Shown here: positions 32,409 to 45,613 of the stretch, piece by piece
Layout of the letters: the number at the start of each line of letters is the position of its first letter
Position numbering within the stretch: the stretch's first letter is position 1
DNA from: Hysterangium stoloniferum
Taxonomy: Eukaryota; Basidiomycota; Agaricomycetes; Hysterangiales; Hysterangiaceae
Reading direction: 5' to 3'
NCBI GenBank assembly: GCA_015178975.1
Contig: WHVD01000152.1
Location: forward strand, 62,001 to 126,000
Length of the DNA: 64,000 bases
Position numbers and translations under genes: made by a program
The notes under the pieces: generated by a model
Databases searched by the model: none
The model's input: only the letters and a program-made list of their open reading frames with translations
Told to the model about the DNA's origin: nothing

Positions 32409-35400
32409 ATGTCAGGAAATCCAGATAAACGTCCATTGCCGGATGGCTGGATAGAGAGTTTTGATGAGAAGTATGTACATCCCTTAACACTGTGGTTAAC
32501 TTGCAGAACAGTTAACATGATTACAGGAGAAAGAAATGGTCCGTTAGTCGAGGATCATAATGATATGAGTTCTGACGCCAAATCATCCTGTCTCTCCTCT
32601 CTAGGTTCTATACGCAGACCAACGTAAACCCTCCGCGAGTCTCATATGCACACCCACGGAGTGCAATAATAAGGCCCGTGAGTCTCAAGAATTCACTGAT
32701 CAATGTAGCAAGCTCAGACGAAGTTCAACGACAAATGCCTCCTGAGTCTTCTTTCACGAGGTCCAGTCCGCTTGACGCTGTCAATAGTGTTGAACAGCTG
32801 TACCGCCATGGAACCTCTACATTGGTAGGACAACCCGCATCTTCCTCTACTCCTGGCGCGACTGCTACTCCAAACCTTCCTGCACGGTTAAGACAAAAGC
32901 TCTCAGTTGTCCCAGCGGAAGTTACCCAGGATTCCATTCAGCCCACCCCGGCCCAACTTATAGCCATGCAAGCCAGAGGCGAGATAATGCCTTCGCGATC
33001 ATCTTCTGTTAGCTCAACTGCTTCAGGTCGCGACTCTCCGAGTGCTAGTAGTTTTAATGTCCCTTCCACCCCTTCCCCGAAATTTGGGACTTCTGCTCGG
33101 TCTCATCTAAAGGTGATGCATCGGGTGTCCCTACCTCCTCAGTTAGATTCTCCCCTGCCTCCCTTTCCTACCCCGTCATCCCCTCAATCAAGCTCGGTCC
33201 CAGGTCCACAAACTCGACCACAACGTCCCTCATATTCACCGACTCAATTCACTTATGGTCAACAAGGTCATCCCCAACCACAGTCCCTGCTCCCTCAAAT
33301 CCAAGAGTATCAACCAGTCCAGCAACAACTACCCCAGGTTGTGGTTAACGGACAGACATATGCGGCGTACCAAGTACAACAATCGCCACAAGTTTACGTT
33401 CCGATTCAGGTACAGCAGCCACCCCAATCATATGTTCCAATTCAGGTGCAGCAGCCGCAGCAAACATATGTTCCGGTTCAGATGCAGCAACCTACTCAAA
33501 CAATGCAAGTCCAACGACCCCAAACATATATCCCTGTCAGTCTCAATAGTTCACCCGCTGGACAAACAACACACTCTGTGCCTGAGCCCTCAAGGCCTCC
33601 AGCTCACCACACTTCGCAGCCTCAATCGTATGCTCCAGTACAGTACAACTCGGGACCCCCACACTCACAACCTCCGAATCAAACAAATAACAGTAATAAC
33701 ACGTCAGTACACCACAACTCGGGACCTCCACTGTCACAGCCTCCGAATCAAGGAAATAACAGTAATAACATGCCAGTACAGTACAACTCGGGACCCCCAC
33801 TTCCACAACCTCCGAATCAAACAAATTACAGTAATAACACGCCAGTACAGTACAACTCGGGACCTCCACTGTCACGACCGCCGAATCAAGCAAATAACAG
33901 TAATAACACGCAAGTACAGTACAACTCGGGACCCTCACTTTCACAACCTCCGAATCAAGAAAATAACGGAAATTATACGCCAGTACAGTACAACTCGGGA
34001 CCCCAACCTCCACAACCTCCGAATCAAGCAAATAACAGTAATAACACGCTAGCACAGTACAACTCGGGACCCTCATTTTCACAACCTCCGAATCAAGAAA
34101 ATAACGGAAATTATACGCCAGTACAGTACAACTCGGGACCCCCACTTCCACAGCCTCCGAATCAAGCAAATAACAGTAATAACACGCCAGTACAGTACAA
34201 CTCGGGACCCACACTTTCACAACCGCCGAACCAAGCGAATAACAGTAATTACACGCCAGTACAGTATAACTCGGGACCCTCACTTTCACAACTCTCGAAT
34301 CAAGCGAGTAACAGTAATTATACGCCAGTACAATACAATTCGGGACTCCCACTTCCACAACCTCCGAATCAGGCAAGTAACAGTAATTACAAGCCAGTAC
34401 AGTACACTGCCCCTCCCCCGCAGAGGCCTCACACAGACTACACACCAGTACACTACGGTAGTCCTCCACCGCCTTCGCAACAGGCCTATGCGCCCGTACA
34501 ATACCAGCCTCAGTCGCCCCAAGCACACCAAACGCCTAATCCTCAGAGGCCGGGACCATCCAGACCTTCCATGTCAGATGTTTTGAAATATGGAAAGAAG
34601 ATTTATCAGCATTTCGAACAATCAGGCTCGTCTGGGAGCGGTTCTGGAACTGGATCCTATCACACGAATAATCCATCAGGCGGAGTCAACAATGTCAATC
34701 CAGGATACGGCGGAGGAGGAAATGGTGCAGATGGCGGAGGGAGCGGCTCTGGATATAACGGTGCAGGGAATGACTCTGGAAACAATGGCAGCGGGGACAA
34801 TGGAAACGGGGGAGGTTTTGGAGACCTTGGAAATGGTGGGAATTCTGGGAATGGTGGAGATTTCGAAAATGGGGGAGATTTCGGGAGTGGAGGAGATTTC
34901 GGGAGTGGAGGAGATTTCGGGAGTGGGGGAGGTTTCGGAAATGGGGGAGACCCCGGGAATGGTGGAGATTTTGGAAATGGGGGAGACTTCGAAAACGGCG
35001 GGAATTTTGGTGGTGGAGGTTTTGGAAACAACAACTTCGGAAATGGAGGAGGGAACGACGGGGGTGGTGGGGATGGTGGCTTAACCGGTATTATGAACTC
35101 TTTTGGAAATCTTGTTTTGGGACAAGGTGACGGAGGAGGCAATAACGGTGAATATTTCGGAAGCGACAGCAACCTTGGAGGAGGGGATGACGAGGGTAGT
35201 GGTGATGGTGGCTTAGTTGGTATTATGAACTCTTTTGAAAATCTTGATCTAGGACAAGGTGACGGGGGAGGCAATAACAATAACGGTGAGTAAAACTTGG
35301 CTCGGTTTTCATGTCCCTTAATTCTGTCACAGAAGGAGGAGATTTTGGAACTGGTGGCGACTTGGGGATAAATGTGAACTTTGGTGGAGGCGTGGATTTT

Positions 35401-35472
35401 GAGGTTGCGGGAAATTTTGGAGCAGGCGGAGACTTTGGAGAGAATCTCGGGAGCGAGACAGGCAATTTTTAA
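32409..35472 (+). CDS. WW-domain protein with N/P/Q repeat array and glycine-rich tail (paralogue 2)
   Basis: Exons: 32409-32470, a 12-bp microexon 32527-32538, 32605-35285, and 35333-35472, giving about 960 residues. The WW domain is LPDGWIESF ... WFYTQTN ... VSYAHP, where the second W position is Y, so ligand binding may be altered. S/P-rich sequence follows, then VQQPPQ-type repeats, about eleven 23-residue units (VQYNSGPPLPQPPNQ...), and a glycine/asparagine/aspartate tail with GDFGSG repeats. Low-complexity composition of this kind suggests disorder or assembly. The gene is tandem to paralogue 1. The antisense strand is also open across the repeats, a consequence of composition. Confidence 0.85.
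32527..32538 (+). other. 12-bp microexon within the WW domain (paralogue 2)
   Basis: Same length, same phase (2 to 2) and same split tryptophan codon as in paralogue 1, which supports both gene models. Confidence 0.8.
33640..34410 (+). repeat. 69-bp in-frame minisatellite (about 11 units)
   Basis: Each unit encodes a 23-residue repeat with consensus VQYNSGPPLSQPPNQ then ANNSNNTP. Units differ mostly at the codons after GP and near NN; two variant types (ENNGNYTP and ANNSNNTP) alternate in part, pointing to unequal exchange. Confidence 0.9.
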
Positions 35473-35804
35473 TCGGATTAATCTTTCACTGGGACCTTGT
35501 CAAACAATCGGGGTACAGAGTGCTCTTCCGGGATTTTGGGGTATTCGTGGATGCATGTTATACCATTTGTATGATATATCACAGTGACATTATCGAATGA
35601 TTGATGTATTTATCTTCATATACCCTCGTAGCTTATATCAAGTGAATTTTCTTCCGCACGCCAATACTTCTATTGGACTTGAACACTCACTTATCGAACG
35701 CGTCAGTCACGTGCAAGACGCGTCTGCTCATGCCCGGTCGGGCCGGTTTAGATTCAGTATAAGAACTTCTCACTTGCCTATTACCACCATCACTTATTAA
35801 GCCC

Positions 35805-38454
35805 ATGGATAACTATATAGGCATCGATGTGTAAATATTTTCTTTTTTTCTCGGATTGGTTGCTTGACAGAAAAATTATTAGAGGAACTGGCTCCGTTCG
35901 TGCGAGTTTAGTTCGTAAAGATGGCCAGATCCTGGCATCATCCACTCATAATATATTAACATTTCGAGACACATCGGATCACAGGATATTTGAGCAATCC
36001 ACGACAGATATTTGGCGTGGAATTGCCGCTTCAGTTCGTGCCTGTTTGGCTGAGGCCAAGGTTGACCCTTCAACAGTCAAAGGATTGGGTTTCGACGCGA
36101 CGTGCTCTTTGGCGGTGAGCGATGAAAATGGAAAGCCCGTTACTGTTACCAAAGGGTCCAGCATTGGTCTGCCTGGCGAGAGAAACGTAATATTATGGGC
36201 CGACCATAGAGCAGAAAAAGAAGCGGAGACTATCAATAAAAGCGGGTCCATTGTCTTGAACTACGTTGGCGGTACTATGAGTGTATGTTTCTGGAGACTC
36301 AAGTTACGTTTTATATATATTGAATCACATGATGTACTAGCTTGAGATGGAAATTCCGAAAGTTCTCTGGCTGAAGAACAATATGCCAGAGGATCGGTTC
36401 GTTCGCTGCCAGTTCTTCGACCTCCCTGATTATCGTTAGTCCCTCCGGCTGTTTAACACGCTGTTCAGTTTCACAAATCTGATTATATAGTTACCTACCT
36501 TGCGACGTCTTCCCTAGAACGCTCTTCCTGCTCTTTGGCCTGTAAATGCTCCTATGTCCCTGACCCAACAACTTTCCCCTCTGACAGTCCCCATCTTAAC
36601 TCCCGCTCCCCTGCGACAGACCCTCATCCACCTGTAGGATGGCAGCCGGCCTTTTTCTGTACCATCGGCCTCCAATCGCTCCTGGAGGATGATTTCAGGC
36701 AATTGGGCGGCCCAGCCCCACAAATCAGTCCCAATCTGCTTCCCGGGCACGCACGTAAGAAGCATGATTCAGACACAGATAAAGGTATGTTTGCATATCA
36801 ATGAATTCTCCGACACGCTTGTCAATATTCACAGAATATGACGGAAGGCGAGGTCTTTTGACTGCAGGCCTACCTGTGGGCAAGGGCCTTTCTTCGGAAG
36901 CAGCGGAGGAACTGGGTTTGCTCGAAGGCATACCAGTCGGAAGTGGTGTTATAGACGCGTGTGTACTTCATTTATTTGTCCCTTTGTATTCTCAGACCTG
37001 TGAATGTGAAGCTATGCCGGATGGGTTGGCACTATTGGAGCACGTTATCGACTAGCAGATAACGAGAGCGTCAGCGAGTGTCCAACCGAGGAAGAAGCAC
37101 AATTTCGACTTGCTGCTGTTGCTGGAACGAGTACATGCTATCTTATTCAGGTATGATGGAAAGTGACACATTCTTTTGCTATGACAGTCATGATTCTGTT
37201 GGAATATTCAGACTCCTAAAGGCAATTTCGTTCCAGGCGTTTGGGGTCCCTACCAGGTATAGATATCTTTGGCCTGCAAGTGATTATGATATATTAACCA
37301 CCTGTTGCACAGAATGCCGTATTTGGTGGTTGGTGGATGAATGAGGGAGGACAAAGCTCCACCGGTCAGGTTCGTACCCAAGCGCCTCTATGCACCTACT
37401 TATATGTCTTGCTTGTACAGCTCATTGAGTTTATATTATCTACTCATCCAGCACACACAGTCCTCCAGAAGACTGCATCGGAGCGCGGTATCACAGAATT
37501 TGATGGTAAGGCCTAGTTCTTTGCCGATTATTGAGCCACATACGGATGAATGTTGCACAGTCTTAGCGGAAGAACTGGAGAGGCTGCGCAAGGAAGCTGG
37601 CGTGTATACAACGACGGAGCTCACGAAGGATATCCACATTTACCCAGACTTTCATGGTAATCCATATTTTTTTAAAATTATTTTCATGAAACTAAGACTA
37701 CTCAGGAAATCGATCACCCATTGCAGACCCGAGGATGACAGGTTCTATTTCTGGCCTTATGCTGGTACCTCACACAATCCTATATTTGTCGACTCATCAG
37801 CTGACTGCATACGTTCAGGATGATGGTCTTTCTGATTTGGCAAAGAAATTCAATGTAACCCTTGAGGTAAAAATATCTTATCATCTCAGTTTATGAATTA
37901 TTCAAGTCAAGTCATATAGGCTATTGCGTTGCAGACGAAACATATTTTGGATGAAATGGAGGCGCACGGACATACGATTCGTGGTATCTACGTGAGCGGT
38001 AGGTATGATATCGTAGTCGAGTTCTTATACGACTGACATCACAAATGCCAACACAGGAAGTCAAGCTAAGAATATTCCACTGATGCAGCTGCTTGCCAAC
38101 ATCTGTGAGATCGAAGTTATCATACCACAATCTCCCTCTGCCGCTGTTGTTCTCGGTGCAGCCATGTTGGGACGCTTCGCGGCAGAGGTGACTGTTTCAG
38201 GAAAGAAATACAGCGATCAGGAACAGCGAACGAAACTTTGGAGCATCATGGTACACTATAACGATCGTATCTTTGCCTCTCGTCTAACATAGAACTCTGT
38301 CTAGGTCGATATGACAAGACCTGGACAATTAATTAAACCCGCAGTCTCAGCACGAGATAAGAGACTGCTGGAGGCGAAGTATAAAATTTTCCGGGAGACG
38401 ATCGAGACTCAGAAACGTTGGCGAAAAGAAATGGAGGAGGCTCTTCAAGACTGA
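35805..38454 (+). CDS. FGGY-family carbohydrate kinase (D-ribulokinase-like)
   Basis: A predicted cytosolic ATP-dependent sugar kinase of the FGGY/D-ribulokinase group. The start codon is placed at 35805 because MDNYIGIDV joins across the first intron to [14 protein letters not shown], the phosphate-1 motif. Downstream are [17 protein letters not shown] (a family marker), [19 protein letters not shown] in the first domain, then [18 protein letters not shown], and near the end [18 protein letters not shown], ahead of the tail VDMTRPG...[11 protein letters not shown]. About ten or more short introns; the exact middle exons were not resolved. All visible motifs are intact. Substrate is inferred from family only. 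Confidence 0.85.
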
Positions 38455-38634
38455 TACTAATATTTATACAATTATCCCAATATTGTTTTTGTCTCATCGT
38501 ATGTCACGCATGAACATAGAGTTTTGCATATTTAAGTCTCATGATATATGCATACAATTTTTGTGTTGAGGGATGTGAAATGCAAGCCATAGAAGAAAAT
38601 ATAATCCGAGCAACCACAGAAAGACAGTCCAGAT

Positions 38635-39656
38635 TTATACTTCTTTGACTTTGACAGTACCACGTAGGAGACCAGTCTGGTAGACACAATGAATAGGGTT
38701 ATAGGTGATAAAAAATTGCGGAAACATACCCGGCGAGCGGCAATAAGACCGACTTTTTGACCGGGGACCGCAGAGCGGGCAATGGTCGAGGCTTTCCCGA
38801 TGTGCTAAAATACCATCAGTATACAACTCTTTGCAAAAATATTTGCGACTTACTTGATGATTACCACCACCATGAGGATGATCTACGGGATTCATAGCCA
38901 CACCACGAGTACGGGGCCAGCTGAGTCGTCATGTCAGATACCAACTTTAGGACAAAGAGTCTTATACTCACTTGTAACGCTTAGCCTTGAATTTGTGGAA
39001 CGCGCGACCAGCTTTCAATAGAGGCTTGTCGATACGTCCACCTCCAGCGACAATACCAACACTTGCACGTGCACTTCCGCTGATGGTCTTCTTTGCACCA
39101 CTGGGAAGCCTGATTCGAGTTTTGTTGTCATCGGGGGAATGTCCGATGACGGTAGCATAGTTGCCAGATGTCCTAGCGAGCGCACCACGGTCGCCAACTT
39201 TCTCCTCGACGTTGCAAATAATAGTACCTTCAGGGAGTTGCCCGACGGGAAGGACATTGCCAACAGTGAGTGCGGCCTTTTTCCCACAGTAAACGAATGC
39301 ACCGGTGTGCATGCCTTCGGTCGCAATAAATGTCTCTTGACGGAGCTTGTACCGGTAGGGGTCGCGGAAGACGACACGAGCAAGAGGTGCACCACTGCTT
39401 GGATGTCAACAATAGATACTAAAAATATAGTACCACTGACCGGCCAGCATCGTGGATGATTTCCTTTACGATTCCGCGGATATAGCCATTTCGCTCGGCA
39501 AAGTCTAATGGACGGAATGCAGCGGGCGACTTGTTGTGATGAGTATGTGCCTTGAACTGTTACATAGTAGTGTTAGACAGTCAAGAGGGATATAATTCGA
39601 TATAAAAAACATACGATGGCGTGGGACCGCCTTTGAGTCCTAATTACCCGTCCCAT
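38635..39656 (-). CDS. RPL8: 60S ribosomal protein L8 (uL2)
   Basis: Cytosolic large-subunit protein uL2, near the peptidyl-transferase centre. The first exon (39656-39615) encodes [14 protein letters not shown]; the second starts at 39555 with [18 protein letters not shown]. Later exons encode [56 protein letters not shown], the invariant [13 protein letters not shown] loop and the end [14 protein letters not shown]. Introns of about 50-60 bp separate these. uL2 is essential and highly conserved; no defect seen. Strong codon conservation makes this the most certain call of the window. Confidence 0.95.
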
Positions 39657-39801
39657 TGTAGAAACTATTGGAAATGAAAGCGTCAGTAAATACTATTCGG
39701 GATGGACCTAGGCAAGGAGAAAGCGAAAACGGCTGAACACGAATGTGCATCCAAAAGTCGAGCGTGTCATCCATCGAAACCATTGTGTTTAAGCTGGGTT
39801 T

Positions 39802-40251
39802 TCAATACCATATAAGTTTCATAGACCAATAGCAACCTCTCCATGCATGATTTCCACAGCAAATAGGAATGGAACTGGTACTCACGTTGTTGTCAACGTC
39901 GACGAGGGTGAATCTGAGTTTTGGAGTGCCAGCCAGCGAGCCGCAAATACTTCCGCGGCGTTTCCATAGACGCTTATGTAATAAAGCATGTTTAAAGACG
40001 TCGTTTATCATAAATTTCTGACCTTCTGTGCTGCTTCACTCAGTTACGACTGTAGCTCATGTACAGTGTAAATGGGTATTGTCCTCAATTCATAATTTTA
40101 TTGTCAGTTAGTAGTACGCCACAGACTTCAATTGAAAGAGGACACAGCGTTGATACACTGTGATAGAACTTAATGTCTCTGAAATGATTCTTTGCAGCAT
40201 CCCCGGTCGCGTCAGTGACCAAAGGTGGGTCGCTATCTTTTTGGGCGGCCA
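39802..40251 (-). CDS. Uncertain minus-strand coding stretch
   Basis: An ATG at 40251 opens MAAQKDSDPPLVTDATGDAAKNHFRD and a further minus-strand frame ends with RLWKRRGSICGSLAG and GTPKLRFTLVDVDNN before a GTGAGT. These may be exons of a small gene or 5' leader sequence of RPL8. I recognise no family and cannot join them confidently. Confidence 0.25.
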
Positions 40252-40498
40252 TAATATGCTAGCGCAAACAAGGTGCATAATCATGTAAAAATGAACTACA
40301 AATGCGCTTTACATTGGAAATTCCTTGAACGCGAGAATGTAGCACATAAACTAACAGGGCCTAAGAAATCGTAGACAGACACATCTAAATGAAGGAGAGT
40401 GTACAATAATCATCAAAGTGACCGTATCTAATTAGCGGACGCGTCTTGGTTTTTGGCGCCTACACCTTTTTCTTTTGACCCTCTTGCCCCAGACGCAC
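40252..40498. promoter_or_regulatory. Upstream region of the Rad16 gene
   Basis: About 250 bp with no recognised site; it includes a pyrimidine-rich stretch just before the start codon. Confidence 0.4.
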
Positions 40499-43400
40499 AT
40501 GGCGCGTCCTAGACGGAAGGAAAACACAGAGACCACTGGTACCCCATCTTCAAATGTTACTAGAGCTTCCACCGCTCAATTCAGTGCCTCAAACTCAAAA
40601 GAATCGACACCCCCAACGTCTGATATAGATGGCCAGAACAAAAAGGCGATGCTTGTAGCACCACCGAGAAGGATGACTCGCTCTAGCCTTGCATCTGTTG
40701 CATCTGTTGCTTCAAATAAAAGACCGCGTAGTACGAAAAGCGAAGATTTAGATGTGACTGATGATGAGATGCCCGTCAAGAAACGCGCCACTGCAAAAAC
40801 TATGTTTGTTGAGCTTCCTCAGAGAAAAGTCAGTATAGGCCCTACATCCAAGAAGGTAAGAACATTCTCATGTCCAAGTTGGTTGAATTTTGACGACGGG
40901 ATTCTTCCAGTCGCCACTGAAATCCAACACACCAAAAACGCCACTAAGAACTTCAAGCCCATCTTCCGACGTAGAAGCGTTAATATCCGAAGATGAACTC
41001 GAGTATGGAGATGATGAGGACCTAGATAGCGGCTCAGAGTTTTTGCTCTCAGAAGATGAGGATGTGATACTCAATGACTTGGATGCAGAAGTCAAACTAG
41101 CCGACGCCTTAGATGGTATGGACGAAGATGAAGCTGAGGGTGCAATGATGTCTGCTGCTATCCAACTTTCCCTTCAGACCTCCAAAACTGACCGCACCGT
41201 CGGCTCTTCAAGTTCGAAGGTTGGTCCGTCAGCCTCAGGAGCCCGTTCGACAGCAGCAGCTCTCCGCGCTGCAGCCGCTGAAAAGCGTCTTGCCTCACAG
41301 AATAAATTTGATATTTTTGATGGAGAACTTTCAGACGCCGACCCTTGCAGTTCAGAAGATTCGGAACCTTTAGCCAAAAGAAAGGGTAAAGGCAAGGCGA
41401 AGGCTCCATCCAAAAGAGCAGCCAAGAAGACTGTGGTAGCTACCTCTTCCAAAATCACATCTTGGTCAGAGCATAAAGTCTCACGTCGAGAAGCTCTCAT
41501 GAATGCACGTCTGGCCCGAAATGCGAACAGAATAGAAGAGTTGGAGTTGAGAAAGAGATTAGGGAGAAAGCTAACTCATGTATGCCATCCCACTCTACTG
41601 ACCGAAGAAACTTTAGCTTAATACAACCTAGGCTGAGAAGACCACGATTGCACTATACAAGCATCATTCAGGTAAAATCGCTCTCCTCCCTTACACGTGA
41701 GACGCGGCTCATGTTGACATCATGGCAGAACTCAAGACCGTTTGGGGCGATGTTGAAGATAGCATACCTATTACTATACCACAGAAGGATGTTCAACCTG
41801 GAGGTTTGAAGCTCACTTTACTGCCGTTCCAACTTGAAAGTCTTTTCTGGATGAAAAACCAAGAAAAAGGCATCTGGGCTGGTGGCATGCTTGCTGTAAG
41901 TTTATGAATAACTCCACTAACATTATTCTGATCAAGACTATTAACATTATTAGGACGAAATGGGGTGGGTTGTCATTCATTTCTCAGTAGTTTTTTGCTA
42001 TGTTTATTTTGGGTTTCTTAGTATGGGTAAGACAATTCAAACAATAGCCCTTCTAGTGTGTGACCGACAGAAACCAAATTTAATTGTTGCGTGAGTTTAT
42101 TGGATATATGTTTTCAGACCTGTTCTTAAACATTCACAGGCCCACGGTCGCCGTTATGCAGTGGAAAAGCGAGATAGAAACTCATACTGAAGATTTTAAG
42201 GTCTTAGTCTGGCATGGCGCATCGCGCGAGCAAGATGTAAAGGAGTTACAGAAATACGATGTCGTAAGTCTCTCCTCGTGTCTACAGTGTATGGACTTAT
42301 GTCCTTTGTGAAGGTACTCACAACCTACGCTGTTTTGGAAAGTTGCTTCCGGAAGCAACAGAGTGGCTTCAAGCGAAAGGGCAAAATTGTCAAAGAACAA
42401 TCTGCTATGCATGCAATCACCTGGAAAAGGATCATCGTTCGTTCCTTCGTGTTTCTTGTTCCATTGCAGTCCACTTACCATGATACGAAGCTTGACGAGG
42501 CCCATAATATCAAAGAACGAAGCACTAACACTGCTAAGGCCACCTTCGAACTAAAGAGTCAGTTTAAGTGGTGCCTTTCTGGTACGCCTTTGCAGAATCG
42601 TGTGGGAGAATTATATAGTCTTGTACGGTTTTTGGGTGGCGATCCCTTTTCATACTATTTCTGTGAGCCTCCTCTCTCCATGCGTAAATTAAACACTACT
42701 ACAATAACTCTCAGGTAAACAATGTGACTGCAAGTCGCTACATTGGAAATTTAGTGATAAAAGATCTTGCGATGGTAAGTCATGTGTTGGGATTCTTTTG
42801 GGCTTGCGTTCAAATATGAGAAAAGATTGTGGTCACAGTCCCATGAAGGTGTGTCCCGCGTCTGTCCAGTTTATTTTGGTAGTAATACTCACCCATTATC
42901 TAGCACGTATGTTGGATCATTTCTATTATCCTCATCTTTTGTTCGAACACAATGCGTAGACATGCTTCTGGAACAATGAAATTCTAACTCCCATTCAAAA
43001 GGTAGGCTGTCTTTTGACAACTATTCGTGTATTTTGCTAAGCTTTTTTCAGCATGGCATGGTTGGACCAGGCAAACCAGCATTCAAGAAGCTGAAAATTC
43101 TTCTGGACAGGATGATGCTGCGAAGGACAAAGGTCCGCCTTTTCGTCTGCAACTTGCATGTGCTAAAGCAGTCTTTCACAGATCGAGAGAGCTGACGATT
43201 TGGGATTGCCACCGAGAACGGTCATCGTACGAAGAGATTATTTCAGCGAGGAAGAGAAAGAATTGTACCTGTCTCTTTTCTCCGACGCGAAAAGACAATT
43301 TTCGTGAGTATGAAAACGAAATGTCTTTTCTATATAGTTCTAACATGGTACATAGAACATATGTGGACTCGGGGACTTTACTGAATAGTATGTCCTTCCT

Positions 43401-45073
43401 GAGATGTAATTTACAGGTCCTTCCATAAATCTCCATGTCAGATTATTCCAATATTTTTAGTTTAATTACTCGGATGCGACAGATGGCATGCCATGTAAGT
43501 GTCAGAATATGTTACAGCAGCGACGTACTAATGACTACTTAGCCTGATCTTGTTTTGAAAAGTAAAACTAATGTTGGGAAACTCACGGAAGATCTTGGAG
43601 AAGCGGCCGTCTGTAGGATATGTCATGATATCGCCGAAGATGCGATTCAATCTAAATGTCGCCATATATTTGTAAGTTGTCCTGCTATATGCCTATTAGC
43701 TGTAATGCCGAGTAAGCACGAAGGATCGCGAATGTATGAAGCAATACCTTACGACAGCAGTCGAGGATACGGTAGGTCACCATGAAAAGGAAAACATTCT
43801 AACTGGCCCTGACTTGGATTAATGATAGCCCGCGTGTCCAGTCTGTCACTTGCCGCTATCAATTGATCTTGAAGCTCCAGCGCTGGAATTCGGTGAGGAG
43901 ACAAGGACTGTCGCTAGCCGCCAAGGGATTCTTGGTCGCCTCGATCTTGACACTTGGCGGTCCTCCTCCAAGATTGAGGCATTGATTGAAGAACTCACCA
44001 ATCTCAGAAGACAAAGTGCAACGACGAAGAGTCTAGTGTTTAGCCAATTTGTCAATTTCTTGGACTTGATCGCGTTCAGATTGCAAAAGGCTGGATTCAC
44101 TGTACGTCACTACCTTCTCATGCACATAGATGTCCACCCCAATGATAGGCTCATGTTTAGATTTGCCGACTCGAAGGAACGATGAGCCCTCAAGCGCGTG
44201 ATGCAACGATTAAACATTTCAGTTCGTCACTGTTATCTGTATAAACATCATCTAACCGTCTGACTCCAGTGAACAATGTACATGTTACCGTGTTTTTGGT
44301 CAGCCTCAAAGCAGGTGGTGTGGCTTTGAATCTTACAGAAGTATGGACCAATCGATAGATTATTATGTTGAATCCTAATATTTTTGCAGGCTTCCAGAGT
44401 GTATCTCATGGATAGCTGGTGCGTAGACTACGAGGGCAAAATAATTTTCTCTCATTGATCAAACTGATTATCAGGTGGAACCCTGCAGTTGAATTCCGTT
44501 GGTGCATCTGGCCATTCTCCTTTCAGTTTCTCACACCGTATTTCAGAGGCTATGGATCGTATCCACCGTTTAGGGCAACATAGACCCGTACAAGCAATCA
44601 AACTGGTGATAGAGGACTCCATTGAAAGCCGCATTGTTCAGGTAGGTGTCAGCAAGGCTGGCATCCTCAGAAGTAATGATTTCTTGCAAATAGTTACAAG
44701 AAAAGAAGTCCGCTATGGTCGACGCTACAGTAAGCATATCGTTGAAATGCATTTGGTACTTGATGCTTATGGCAATGGTAATTTAGTTGTCCGCAGATGA
44801 TTCGGTATGTGCGATCGTTGTTAATCAGCTTGTATAACATTACTCATGATGGATTGAAGGCTATGGGCAGATTGACACCAGAGGTATGTGTTAAGTCTTA
44901 TTTCGCCATACATTATGCTAACTACGTTCTAGGATGTAAGTTTACATGATATTGACGTGTCTAGAGCAAATATACTGACGTACATATTTTACAAGCTCGG
45001 ATTCTTATTCAGGGTTTGTCTGTTTCTTAATTGATATTTGATTGTAAATCTAATTTGTTCATGCCAGCTTTAA
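40499..45073 (+). CDS. RAD16: Rad16-type SNF2 ATPase with RING finger (global-genome nucleotide excision repair)
   Basis: In yeast Rad16 works with Rad7 to recognise damage in non-transcribed DNA. The start at 40499 gives [14 protein letters not shown]. After a disordered acidic N-terminus ([17 protein letters not shown]) come [13 protein letters not shown] and [16 protein letters not shown], then Walker A (GMGKTIQT), the Ia region [12 protein letters not shown], the DEAH box (LDEAHNIKE), [15 protein letters not shown], the RING finger ([16 protein letters not shown]...CPVCHLPL), [11 protein letters not shown], and motifs V-VI ([25 protein letters not shown]). The tail MGRLTPEDLGFLFRL matches Rad16. 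At least a dozen short introns. No motif is broken; RING lies between helicase halves as the family requires. Confidence 0.92.
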
Positions 45074-45613
45074 TTTCGTAGCGAGGTTTCTTCTCCACGG
45101 AACATTATACCTAGCGTTGGCTGGATAATGCTATTCAATGTTTGTTGCGTGAATTGCACTTGGGTCAAAAATGCCTGTTCTGGTTATAATGTGTAAAATA
45201 AAAATAATGCAGCTATTTCTTCGATTTTCAGATGAATAATCGTCGGCCCAGCTTGTATGAGTATGCAACGTTTCTCTCAAGTCATTAAAAAGCTGAAGGT
45301 TTTGTAAATGCCGATTTTGGTACAAACTTTGGCGAGCATGAACAAACAAAAAAGACAGATGGAGAGCTACGAGACAATGCTGGAGGCGAACTAGATCCAG
45401 GCATAGTTAAGCTTGCCGTTCAAGGATCCTTGAACGTTGCCAACATTTCAAATCCACCCGAAGGGCACACGGCAAGAGTCAGTCAGAAGTCACTCGTCCT
45501 TGCTCTGACCATGTGTGAATATTGGAACTCCGCAAAGTCTCTTTGGCGCGGTCTGCAACGACATCCAAACCACTTTGTACACCGGCTTACTAGTATTCTA
45601 CATAATTTTAACA
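45074..45613. other. Intergenic
   Basis: About 0.54 kb between the Rad16 stop and the next start codon; short frames only, no gene supported. Confidence 0.5.

Noticed and set aside
33543-34526. 327-codon minus-strand open frame across the WW paralogue 2 repeats
   Set aside because: It is the antisense of the 69-bp repeat array; its own repeats mirror the plus-strand units and it lacks splice or family support.
34660-35280. 206-codon minus-strand proline-rich frame
   Set aside because: Antisense of the glycine-rich tail (GGN codons read as proline); composition artefact.
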